From Candidatus Cloacimonadota bacterium (lineage in GTDB: Bacteria; Cloacimonadota; Cloacimonadia; Cloacimonadales; Cloacimonadaceae): a stretch of 18,932 nt of DNA. Below the pieces are notes generated by a model, which did no database searches, was not told the origin of the DNA, and saw nothing but the letters and a program-made list of their open reading frames with translations. Position 1 is the first letter of the stretch. Each line of letters begins with the position of its first letter. The stretch spans positions 1 through 18,932 of the forward strand of contig JAEZUG010000036.1 of assembly GCA_023421135.1 (NCBI GenBank), written 5' to 3'. Shown here one piece after another: positions 6,362 through 13,039 of the stretch. The position numbers and the translations under genes were made by a program.

Positions 6362-6718
6362 TTAGAAGCCCCTGTACCTTCTCCAAATGCTGTAATTATG
6401 CCAGACCACCCAGGCAAAGAGCAGGCTTGCCACCAGCAGCACGATATTGATCGTAAGTGGATCATAGGCAGCATAGTAGCCCACACAGCCTGCAAGGATC
6501 AGCATCAATACAGCCTTGAAGACCAGTATCCCTCTCAGTAGCCCCAGCTTACGGAAGATGAAGCGGGCAATGGGATTACGCTCCCGGTAGAAACAACTGG
6601 GGAAGAGCACCAGATAGGTACTGTGGGCATCCAGGACATTCAGGATCAGAAAGATCAAGCCCAGGATCAGGGTCAGCACCCGGCTGTGCAGAGCGCTGTT
6701 GAGTAATGTTATTGGCAT
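6362..6718 (-). CDS. Small DUF5658-like integral membrane protein
   Basis: A 118-residue protein with three predicted transmembrane helices (about 14-29, 62-82 and 88-106). The segment NVLDAHSTYLVLF (27-39) followed by ERNPIARFIF (46-55) is the pattern I associate with DUF5658 proteins, in which an acidic/His-containing first helix precedes an E-x-NP motif. The function is unknown. The C-terminus is basic (IWRRYRGF), consistent with a cytoplasmic tail. The start at 6718 has GGAG 8 bases upstream on the minus strand. It lies alone between the 3' end of ettA (convergent) and a palindromic repeat cluster. The gap 6265-6361 contains only a degenerate CTGCGT-type repeat and no clear terminator. 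Confidence 0.75.
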   Translation of the reverse strand: MPITLLNSALHSRVLTLILGLIFLILNVLDAHSTYLVLFPSCFYRERNPIARFIFRKLGLLRGILVFKAVLMLILAGCVGYYAAYDPLTINIVLLVASLLFAWVVWHNYSIWRRYRGF

Positions 6719-6760
6719 TTATTCTCCGGTTTTCAATTCTTATACGAGACTACGCACCAA

Positions 6761-6906
6761 CGTCATTCCTGCGCAGGCAGGAATCCACGGTAGCTTCTTC
6801 GCTAATCTCTACCAACTACACAAACATGTCATTCCTGCCTTCGTAGGAATGACATTCGTAAAGACTGGGGTACATGCTATGGATTCCTGCCTTCGCAGGA
6901 ATGACG
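6761..6906. repeat. Cluster of three short palindromic repeats
   Basis: Three copies of an ATTCCTGC/GCAGGAAT palindrome lie within 146 bp. The first is at 6765-6784 (arms ATTCCTGC and GCAGGAAT, loop GCAG). The second is at 6828-6853 (perfect outer arms GTCATTCCT/AGGAATGAC). The third is at 6883-6902 (arms ATTCCTGC/GCAGGAAT, loop CTTC). They are the short form of the family whose long form is at 1247-1312 and 6936-7002. They occupy the region upstream of the DUF5658-like gene, with no gene inside. Confidence 0.85.
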
Positions 6907-6935
6907 AAGCGTATGGTCTCGCGTTAATTTGAATG

Positions 6936-7002
6936 TATTCCTGCCTTCCCACCCCACCAAATCGCAAGCGGTTAGGCGAGGACCCCGGTCGCAGGAATGA
7001 CG
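6936..7002. repeat. Nested palindromic repeat, long form, copy 2
   Basis: Same structure as 1247-1312: ATTCCTGC (6937-6944) and GCAGGAAT (6991-6998) enclose a 42-bp insert (6949-6990) almost identical to that of copy 1. The inner stem, CCAAATCGC/GCGGTTAGG, keeps seven Watson-Crick pairs and one G-U pair, with one mismatch. It lies between the hcp terminator and the short palindrome cluster. Confidence 0.85.
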
Positions 7003-7066
7003 GCTTACAACTCTGGGAAATCATATCCCCAAGTCACTTGATTCCACCCTCCATTTTCCTGCAAGC

Positions 7067-7099
7067 AAAAAAGAGAAGCCCCGGCCTAGACCAGGGCTT
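7067..7099 (-). terminator. Intrinsic terminator of the hcp operon
   Basis: On the minus strand, AAGCCCTGG (7099-7091), loop TCTAGG, and CCGGGGCTT (7084-7076) form a 9-bp stem with one G-U pair. It is followed by CTCTTTTTTG, a six-T tract at 7072-7067. It begins 22 bases after the hcp stop codon, where an operon-ending Rho-independent terminator is expected. Confidence 0.88.
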
Positions 7100-7120
7100 T
7101 CACACTTATGGGAGAGACAC

Positions 7121-8770
7121 TTAGGCAAACATGGCTGCGATATCGTCCTCAGCTTCAGTAGTGCACTGCAGGCCGAAGGTATCGATGATGACCTTTGCCA
7201 CATTGGGTGAAAGGAAACCGGGCAGGGTCGGTCCGATCTTGATATTCTTGAATCCCAGAGACAGCAAGGCAAGCAGCACTGCCACAGCCTTCTGCTCGTA
7301 CCAGCCGATGGCAAAGGAGAGCGGAAGCTTGTTGACGTCATCCAGTCCAAAGGCTTCTTTGAGCTTGAGTGCAATGATTGCCAGAGAATAGGAATCGTTG
7401 CACTGTCCGGCATCGAGCACACGCGGAATGCCACCGATATCGCCCAGAGGCAGCTTGATATAGCGATACTTGGCGCAACCGGCGGTGAGGATGATGGTAT
7501 CCTTGGGTAGCTTCTCGGCAATCTCGGTGAAGATCTTGCGGCTGGGCATACGTCCATCGCAACCACCCATCACGACAAAGCGCTTGATGGCTCCGCTCTT
7601 CACAGCATCCACGACCTTATCGGCCAGGGACAGCACTGTGTGGTGAGCAAATCCACCGGTGATGGTGCCAGTCTCAATTTCCTTGGGAGGCGGACAGGTC
7701 TTGGCAAGCTCGATAATCTCGGAGAAGTCTTTCTTCCCGCCTTCTGTACGGAGCGGGATGTGCTTGGCACCGGGATATCCGGTCATTCCTGTGGTGAAGA
7801 AGCGGGGCAGATAGGTATTGTGATCCCTCAAGGGGACGATGCAATTGGTAGTCATCAGGATAGGACCGTGGAAATTCTCAAAGTCCTCTAGTTGATGCCA
7901 CCAGGAGCTGCCATAGTTGCCCACGAAGTGCTCATATTTCTTGAAAGCGGGATAGTAGTGAGCGGGCAGCATTTCGCTGTGGGTATAGATATCGACTCCG
8001 CTATCCTTGGATTGCTCCAAGAGCTCTTCAAAATCTTTGAGATCGTGACCGCTGACGATGATGCCGGGACGGTTACGCACACCCAGGTTCACGGTGGTAG
8101 GCTCCGGATGTCCGTAGGTCTCTGTATTGGCTTTATCCAGCAGAGCCATCACTTTCACGGCGTGTTCGCCGGTCTTGAGCACCAGGCCCACCAGTTCTTC
8201 AGCAGAAAGATTGTCATTGATGGTGGCAGCCAGGCCTTCCATCATAAATTTGTTCACTTCATCATCTTTGTAGCCCAGCATGGCAGCGTGCTCGCCATAG
8301 GCAGCGATACCTTTCAGGCCATAGATGATGGTCTCACGCAGGGAGCGAACGTCTTCGTTTTCGGTGCTAAGCACGCCCACTGTCTGGCCGTATTCATAAT
8401 ACTGCTCGGGAGTGATATCAAAGGTCACAGCATCCGGGCAAGTGTCACAGGCACCGCCGAGGATCTCACAGAGCTCTTTCTTGCGGGCATTGCGGAGCTC
8501 GATGGCTTCACTGATCACGCCTTTGATCTGCTCTTCGTCCCAATTGGCATTGGTAATGGTGCGGAAGAGTCCACCCATCACGAAAAGAGCGTCAGAGGGA
8601 TAGTAAACGCCTTTTTCGTTGAGCTTGACGGAGACGTGGGAGATTCCCTTCATGGTGTAGATCAAAAGATCCAAAAGATGGCACAAGGTGTCCTGTTTTC
8701 CACAGACACCACGCATGGTGCAACCTATGTTGCGGGCTGTTTCCTGGCATTGATAGCAAAACATACTCAT
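7121..8770 (-). CDS. hcp: Hydroxylamine reductase / hybrid cluster protein, class I
   Basis: A 549-residue protein matching the class I Hcp length of about 550. The N-terminal cluster motif is C5-x2-C8-x8-C17-x5-C23. The hybrid-cluster ligands are all recognisable: H242 (SGHD), E266 (HSEML), C310 (TTNC), C404 (GGCDGR, the persulfide position), C432 (TAGC), C457 (GQC), E492 and K494 (WYEQK). Each lies exactly two residues before its Desulfovibrio vulgaris counterpart. Hcp reduces hydroxylamine in vitro and NO to N2O in vivo, and protects anaerobes from nitrosative stress. It is also an S-nitrosylase in E. coli. GGAG precedes the ATG by 9 bases. It is the last gene of a TetR, Fe-S protein, cupin, hcp operon, 20 bases after the cupin gene, and is followed by a strong terminator. 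No hcr reductase gene is present; the Fe-S protein may fill that role. Confidence 0.97.
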   Translation of the reverse strand: MSMFCYQCQETARNIGCTMRGVCGKQDTLCHLLDLLIYTMKGISHVSVKLNEKGVYYPSDALFVMGGLFRTITNANWDEEQIKGVISEAIELRNARKKELCEILGGACDTCPDAVTFDITPEQYYEYGQTVGVLSTENEDVRSLRETIIYGLKGIAAYGEHAAMLGYKDDEVNKFMMEGLAATINDNLSAEELVGLVLKTGEHAVKVMALLDKANTETYGHPEPTTVNLGVRNRPGIIVSGHDLKDFEELLEQSKDSGVDIYTHSEMLPAHYYPAFKKYEHFVGNYGSSWWHQLEDFENFHGPILMTTNCIVPLRDHNTYLPRFFTTGMTGYPGAKHIPLRTEGGKKDFSEIIELAKTCPPPKEIETGTITGGFAHHTVLSLADKVVDAVKSGAIKRFVVMGGCDGRMPSRKIFTEIAEKLPKDTIILTAGCAKYRYIKLPLGDIGGIPRVLDAGQCNDSYSLAIIALKLKEAFGLDDVNKLPLSFAIGWYEQKAVAVLLALLSLGFKNIKIGPTLPGFLSPNVAKVIIDTFGLQCTTEAEDDIAAMFA

Positions 8771-8790
8771 GGTTTGTTTCTCCTTTTATT

Positions 8791-9108
8791 TTATGGTTTG
8801 GGCATTTTGATGACGAGGATCCGGAGCAGCCCGGAGCCGTTGTTGGTGATGGCATGGGGAATCTCTTTGGGGCTTTCGATCGTTGTGTTTACTGAGAACT
8901 CCTGAGTTTCTTCCCCGATTTGGATGGTGGCAATACCTTCCACCACGAAGAATGCGACGTTTACAGGTGTCTTATGAGCCGGCAGATGGGCACCGGGCTC
9001 AAAAGCGATGTGGACGATTTCTCCTTCCGGAGCACTGTAAATCTTGGTGCCGGTCATACCGTTCTTATTCAGGACGGGGGCGATTTCGGAAATACTTCTG
9101 CTAATCAT
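8791..9108 (-). CDS. Small cupin-domain protein
   Basis: A 105-residue single-domain cupin. The first conserved block is EPGAHLPAHKTPVNVAFFVVEG (37-58) and the second is SPKEIPHAITNNG (79-91), within a predicted jelly-roll of short strands. His45 and His85 match the first and last metal ligands of the family. The second His of the HxH motif is Thr47, and the usual Glu is not in place, so metal binding may be weak or absent. The role is unknown: a sensor, a small-molecule binder or a partner of Hcp are possible. AGGAG stands 7 bases before the ATG. The gene lies between the Fe-S protein gene (15 bases upstream) and hcp (20 bases downstream), so it is surely co-transcribed with them. Confidence 0.85.
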   Translation of the reverse strand: MISRSISEIAPVLNKNGMTGTKIYSAPEGEIVHIAFEPGAHLPAHKTPVNVAFFVVEGIATIQIGEETQEFSVNTTIESPKEIPHAITNNGSGLLRILVIKMPKP

Positions 9109-9123
9109 GGTTACTCTCCTGGA

Positions 9124-9939
9124 TCAGACTATTTTGCCATCAATAGAGATGACGTTTACTTTCACAAAGTGCATCTTGCCGGCTTGTTCCAAAGCACGTT
9201 GCACGATAATTTCTGTGCCACCGCAGCAGGGAACTTCCATGCGAACGATGGTGACGCTTTTGATAGTGTGGGTCTTAAATATCTCTGCCAGCTTCTCGAT
9301 ATAGCGCTCCAAGTCCTTATCCAGCTTGGGACAGAAGGTAATGACCTTCTTACCGGAGAGGAATCTGCGGTGAAAATCACCATAGGCATAGGGAACGCAA
9401 TCGGCGGAGATCAGCAGATCTGCATTATCAAAGTATTGAGCGCTGGGATTGATCAGATGCAATTGCACCGGCCACTGGCTCAGCTCGGATTCCACTGCCT
9501 CTGTGGAGGCCTGAGGCTTGCGCTCCAGGCTCTTGCTTTGTTCGCTGGGACAATTGCAGGCAGGGGATATCTCCATGATCTCAAAGTTTTTGCTATTCAA
9601 TCCCGCTTCGTCCAGGGCTTCCAAGGCTTGCTTGTAAAACCCCGTCTCCCCGTGACTTTTGAGGTGGTGCAGATGGGCTTTGATGGTGTTTTCTCCCTGA
9701 GGGATGATGTTCTGGTGCATCACCAGCTTCTCTTCGTAGGGCTCAGCCTCACGCTCTTCCACGTGTATGGCTCCCTGTGGACAGGTGCCGATGCAGGCTC
9801 CCAGTCCGTCACAAAACAGGTCGCTGATCAGGCGGGCTTTGCCATCGATGATCTGCAAAGCACCCTCTGGACATCCCGGAATGCAGGCTCCACAGCCGTT
9901 ACAAAGTTCCTGATCGATATTGATGATCTGTCTTTTCAT
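9124..9939 (-). CDS. Ferredoxin-type Fe-S protein of the hcp operon
   Basis: A 271-residue protein. Residues 1-60 form a two-cluster ferredoxin domain. The first motif is complete (C13-x2-C16-x2-C19-x3-C23-P). The second reads C43-x5-C49-x3-C53-P, with Leu46 where the second Cys is expected. A charged linker follows, with C128 and C130 in SPACNCP. The C-terminal domain (about 157-271) has C181 (SADCVPYAYGDFH), C203 (TFCPKLD) and a C238-C239 pair in VPCCGG, and may bind another cluster. It has no signal peptide or membrane segment and is therefore cytoplasmic. From its place between the regulator and cupin-hcp I infer that it passes electrons to Hcp in place of Hcr. Its start overlaps the stop of the TetR gene (ATGA), implying translational coupling. 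Confidence 0.85.
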   Translation of the reverse strand: MKRQIINIDQELCNGCGACIPGCPEGALQIIDGKARLISDLFCDGLGACIGTCPQGAIHVEEREAEPYEEKLVMHQNIIPQGENTIKAHLHHLKSHGETGFYKQALEALDEAGLNSKNFEIMEISPACNCPSEQSKSLERKPQASTEAVESELSQWPVQLHLINPSAQYFDNADLLISADCVPYAYGDFHRRFLSGKKVITFCPKLDKDLERYIEKLAEIFKTHTIKSVTIVRMEVPCCGGTEIIVQRALEQAGKMHFVKVNVISIDGKIV

Positions 9940-10523
9940 GGTTTTACCTCTATTAGTTCTATTATAGTATCGAGTAGTGCGGTGCCTTCTGCTTCCAAGT
10001 CAAAGTGTTGCCCACTGAGATTCCATTGCATCACGATGAAGCGCATGGAGCCCACCACGATGCGGAAGATCTGGTTGGCATCCATGTTCACCCGGATCTG
10101 CTGCTCCGCCTGTCCGCGCAGGATGTAGGCTATCACCTCGCTTTTGTGCTTGTGCATGATCTTTTGGTAATGATCTGTGAAGGCAGGACTGCTGGTGAAG
10201 ATCTCTTCGGAAAACATCACCCTGGCCAGCGCCGGTTTGCCGGAAAAGAGTTTGTAACGATCCAGCACGAAGCGTCGCACGCTCTCCACCGGATCAAGTT
10301 CGCTGATGCGGATATCATCCAGCACCTGGCAGGAAAGCTTTTCAAAGTAAGAGAGAATCATACGCATCAGATCGTTCTTGCTTTTGAAGTGACGGTATAG
10401 AGCAGCCTCTGTGACCCCGATGGCGGCAGCAAGGTTCTTGGTGGTGAGCCTTTCCAAGCCTTGTTCGGCGATGATCGTGATAGCACCGTCAACCAGTTCC
10501 ATCTGTCTCTTAGTCAAATTCAT
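9936..10523 (-). CDS. TetR/AcrR-family transcriptional regulator
   Basis: A 195-residue protein with an N-terminal TetR DNA-binding domain. Residues 7-52 hold the typical helices, including a helix-turn-helix at about 26-45 (LTTKNLAAAIGVTEAALYRHF) followed by KSKNDLM. The C-terminal 130 residues are the variable ligand-binding and dimerisation part, with no predictable ligand. It is the first gene of the operon with the Fe-S protein, cupin and hcp, and overlaps the next gene by four bases. The start is supported by AAGGAAG about 5 bases upstream. A 16-bp imperfect palindrome 20 bases before the ATG (10544-10559) is the probable operator, so autoregulation of the whole operon is likely. Hcp genes are more often controlled by Crp/Fnr-type or NO-sensing regulators, which makes a TetR member here notable. 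Confidence 0.92.
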   Translation of the reverse strand: MNLTKRQMELVDGAITIIAEQGLERLTTKNLAAAIGVTEAALYRHFKSKNDLMRMILSYFEKLSCQVLDDIRISELDPVESVRRFVLDRYKLFSGKPALARVMFSEEIFTSSPAFTDHYQKIMHKHKSEVIAYILRGQAEQQIRVNMDANQIFRIVVGSMRFIVMQWNLSGQHFDLEAEGTALLDTIIELIEVKP

Positions 10524-10543
10524 TCTCTCTTCCTTTTTGATGC

Positions 10544-10559
10544 TAGTAAGTATTCACTA
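10544..10559 (-). promoter_or_regulatory. Putative TetR-type operator
   Basis: TAGTAAGTATTCACTA is an imperfect inverted repeat: 12 of 16 positions match its own reverse complement, with perfect TAGT/ACTA ends. It lies between the ribosome binding site of the TetR gene and a TTGACA at 10590-10585 on the same strand, a usual place for an autoregulatory TetR operator. I found no good -10 at 17 bases from that TTGACA. Confidence 0.5.
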
Positions 10560-10599
10560 ACCAGCTTGGAGAAGCAGCGCCTGATGTCAAGAACTATTT

Positions 10600-10930
10600 T
10601 TGTAGGAATTGATTACCGGGTGGTTAGAGTGCTGGTTTGCAATGACATAGTCATTCTAACAATCCTTTGAATGGCTTATGGCGGTGCGGGAACCAGAGAG
10701 TGGAAGCGACATCTTGTCGCTTTGGTAGAGGCGGTCGCCGTACCTACAGGGCGCTACGGCGAGCGCCCCTACTGTACAGGCGGGCGCTGTACCGCCTTAA
10801 CTTAACTGGTCTGCCACGTATTGGTCTGCCAAATCACCCCAAAGCCTTACTTCGTTCAGCTTCGGGGACCCCGAAATCTCCGAATTGGCAGAAACGCTCT
10901 GAGAGTGAACAGTGATCAGTGAACGATATA
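10600..10930. repeat. Intergenic mosaic of hairpins and a 7-bp tandem repeat
   Basis: No gene is supported in this gap between the TetR promoter and the 3' end of the SWIM gene. It holds AATGAC/GTCATT (10641-10655), a perfect GCGACA/TGTCGC stem (10706-10720), a GC-rich GGGCGCT/AGCGCCC stem (10749-10768) and TTCGGGG/CCCCGAA (10861-10875). It also holds the tandem heptamers AGTGAAC, AGTGATC, AGTGAAC (10904-10924). The GC-rich part (10700-10800) differs strongly in base composition from its flanks and looks like a mobile or duplicated spacer element. Confidence 0.6.
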
Positions 10931-12649
10931 CTAAAGCTTGGGAAAGACTCGGTTAAAGATCTCTATCATAGCACGTCTGTTTGAGTATTTTTTCTTAAGC
11001 TGCAGGATTAAATCTCTAACATAGTCTGTGTCCTCAGAGATCGATAGGAGGCATTCCAGATGACTTGCAGCATCTTCATAGAAGCCGCGTCCAGTATTCA
11101 CTAACTGCGCGCAAATCTTATCTCGATAGATGAATTTAAACTTCGCCATATCTGCCTGCGCTGCAAACTTACCATACTTTCGGAATAAACTGGATAGCCC
11201 TTTCTGCCGGAACAGCAGGTTCAGCATCTTGTCAGGTTCGTCGTTTACCACATAGATCTGAGCCAAGTTATCTTCTTGATAACCTGCTTGTAACAGCACT
11301 TTTTCAGTTTCTGCTTTGACTTTGGTCCAAACTTCTGGAGGGCAGAGTGCTTTAAGAGCTTTGTAGTGCTCAATTTTCTGCCCGTCTGTGTAATATAGGA
11401 CTGTTGTGAAGTGAATCTGAGCGCTCAAGTCTTTCTGCTCATCTGCAATCCTAATCCTTAGACGCACAAGATCAGTTACACCATAACCTTTGTATTTATT
11501 CTGTTCCAAGTATTTCACGCATAGTTCTGCGGCCTGATCAAACTGCTTGGCATTCATCAGTGACTTGATTAGGAGCACCCTAAAGTCATGAAAATCCTGA
11601 TAATCCAGAACAACTTGCCAAGCTTCTTCCTGGCGTCCCAAGCTCTTGAGATATGAAATCTTCTGATCAAGAGCAGGTTTTATCTCATGCAAGTCCATGG
11701 TATCTCTCGCTGAGATAATCCTGTTCAGTTCTGCCAGAAACTTCTCTCCCATCTCCCCATCCACAATGCTCAAGTGGAGCATTTTCAGGATCGTATCTAA
11801 GCCATAGTCAATTTCTCCCCGGATGTATAACAAAGCCCAGGAGAAGATTTGACGCTTGAGTTTGTCATTTGCACTGCTTATCACTTTGAAGCAATATGGT
11901 GCCAACTCTGCTAGAAAACTGCTATACAGATCGCTTTCATCATCATCGTCATCATCATCGTCATCGTCAAAGTCAAGGTCATAACCGTCATCTGCGTCAA
12001 AGTCGGCAAAGCAGTCAGCATCTTCTTCTTCATACTCCATGTCATCAATCTGTTGGGCAGCAATTTCTATTAGAGATCGCATAAGCTCCCATGCATCTTC
12101 AATCCTGCCTTTGGCCAGTATGTCATCCATAGAGGAGAGTAATTTAAGGCAATTAGCCTGAAGCTGTTTACTGTGAGTAGCTGTTTTACAGAGCTGCTTC
12201 ACCACTTCGGTGTAATCGATCTTGATTCGGCATATATTTTTCAGTATGAAGGCTTCTTTCTGGTGCTTGTTTTGATTGAGCTGAGCGAGCAGTTCCTTCT
12301 TTAGTTCATCAGGTTTCATTGCATCTATAATGCTGCTTGTCCTATCCGGATCCTTCACTTTTGGTGCTATTCCAGATGCTAAGTCTTTCATCTCGTCTTC
12401 GATAGTCAGACACATTGCTATCACATGCTTGCAAACATGTCCATCATAAGGACAGCTACACGACCATGCCGTCACTTCTTCACCATCTATAGTGACTTTG
12501 GCCGTATATTTTCTAGACCCCATAATTGTCGCCTTCCAGGAATTCTTTTTTGTTTTAGTGAGTTCAAGCACTCTTCCGGATTCGTAGTAATCGATCCCAC
12601 GTGCTCTAACGTCATAGTCTGTGTCCAGGATGAAATCTTTGATACACAT
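10931..12649 (-). CDS. SWIM zinc-finger domain protein with poly-Asp tract
   Basis: A 572-residue protein. The N-terminal 80 residues match the start of bacterial SWIM proteins: ARGIDYYESGRV (16-27), then a W-containing strand, then the zinc motif C64-S-C66-x6-C73-K-H75. SWIM domains bind DNA or protein partners; many bacterial ones sit near SNF2 helicases, but none is present here. An acidic stretch (204-238) ends in ten consecutive Asp residues (228-237), encoded by a GAT/GAC triplet run near 11936-11965. The remainder is helical and looks like TPR or HEAT-like repeats (for example EEAWQVVLDYQDFHDFRVLL), so it may be a scaffold. The start has AGAGG about 7 bases upstream. It is monocistronic and flanked by repeat-rich gaps on both sides. 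The molecular function is unknown. Confidence 0.85.
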   Translation of the reverse strand: MCIKDFILDTDYDVRARGIDYYESGRVLELTKTKKNSWKATIMGSRKYTAKVTIDGEEVTAWSCSCPYDGHVCKHVIAMCLTIEDEMKDLASGIAPKVKDPDRTSSIIDAMKPDELKKELLAQLNQNKHQKEAFILKNICRIKIDYTEVVKQLCKTATHSKQLQANCLKLLSSMDDILAKGRIEDAWELMRSLIEIAAQQIDDMEYEEEDADCFADFDADDGYDLDFDDDDDDDDDDESDLYSSFLAELAPYCFKVISSANDKLKRQIFSWALLYIRGEIDYGLDTILKMLHLSIVDGEMGEKFLAELNRIISARDTMDLHEIKPALDQKISYLKSLGRQEEAWQVVLDYQDFHDFRVLLIKSLMNAKQFDQAAELCVKYLEQNKYKGYGVTDLVRLRIRIADEQKDLSAQIHFTTVLYYTDGQKIEHYKALKALCPPEVWTKVKAETEKVLLQAGYQEDNLAQIYVVNDEPDKMLNLLFRQKGLSSLFRKYGKFAAQADMAKFKFIYRDKICAQLVNTGRGFYEDAASHLECLLSISEDTDYVRDLILQLKKKYSNRRAMIEIFNRVFPKL

Positions 12650-12788
12650 ATCAGAACCTCTTCTTCAAGATGGTTACTATGTTCAATGAGCTCTGTATTC
12701 GGTCAAGAAGAAATGAGGATAGCTGGTAAAGCCTTGGAATCATGCAAGCAGTCTTATCAAGATAGCTCACTCGTTTAGCAGATTATCT

Positions 12789-12878
12789 ATAACTTACTAT
12801 AGGAAAAGCCTTTCCTTAACTTTCGCTAAAGGATCGCTAAGGCTACGTTAAGGCATCGCTAAAGAAGCAAGGGAAGGA
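12789..12878. repeat. 11-bp tandem repeat element, copy 2
   Basis: This is the counterpart of 311-400. The 30-bp leader (12789-12818, ending AAGCCTTTCCTTA) aligns without gaps with copy 1, followed by a 5-bp spacer. The 11-bp units are CGCTAAAGGAT (12824-12834), CGCTAAGGCTA (12835-12845), CGTTAAGGCAT (12846-12856), CGCTAAAGAAG (12857-12867) and CAAGGGAAGGA (12868-12878). The element lies upstream of the AT-rich lipoprotein gene. The rest of 12650-12788 is the SWIM gene's upstream region, in which I saw only a weak TTGACC on the minus strand. Confidence 0.85.
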
Positions 12879-12897
12879 GAAATGGGGAAGTGTGTAA

Positions 12898-13023
12898 CAG
12901 TGGGGTGGTGTGTTCGCCAAACCCGGTTACTATAGTAATCAAGACGATGAGGTTTTAGGTGCATTTGGGAAATATCAATGGATTGGACCCAATGGAATGA
13001 GCCCAATTATTACTCTTAAGTAA
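12898..13023 (+). pseudogene. Possible 3' remnant of a truncated gene
   Basis: A stop-free frame of 41 codons with protein-like content (including KPGYYSNQDDEVLGAFGKYQ and WIGPNGMSP) runs to a TAA at 13021-13023, 16 bases before the next gene. It has no usable start codon and begins shortly after the 11-bp repeat block. It could be the tail of a gene whose 5' part was lost. A frame this short can also arise by chance, so the call is weak. Confidence 0.2.
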
Positions 13024-13039
13024 GAGAAGGGAGAGTAAA

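Noticed and set aside
6761..7002. Possible CRISPR array
   Set aside because: The repeats are unevenly spaced, differ in length, are self-palindromic, and have no regular spacers or cas genes nearby.
6699..7124. Two small plus-strand frames (77 and 63 codons) over the palindrome cluster
   Set aside because: Their peptides are translations of the repeats themselves (for example VIPAQAGIH and SCLRRND), a well-known artefact of this palindrome type.
7892..8905. 337-codon plus-strand open frame antisense to hcp
   Set aside because: It lies almost entirely opposite hcp and the start of the cupin gene, both firmly identified by motifs. Its composition is that of a mirrored coding strand, and it shows no domain.
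8920..10128. 402-codon plus-strand open frame across the cupin, Fe-S protein and TetR genes
   Set aside because: It is antisense to three genes with clear families, good ribosome binding sites and operon spacing. No motif is visible in its translation.
10667..10915. 82-codon plus-strand open frame
   Set aside because: It runs through the GC-rich hairpin repeats, is Arg-rich as such repeats usually translate, and has no ribosome binding site.
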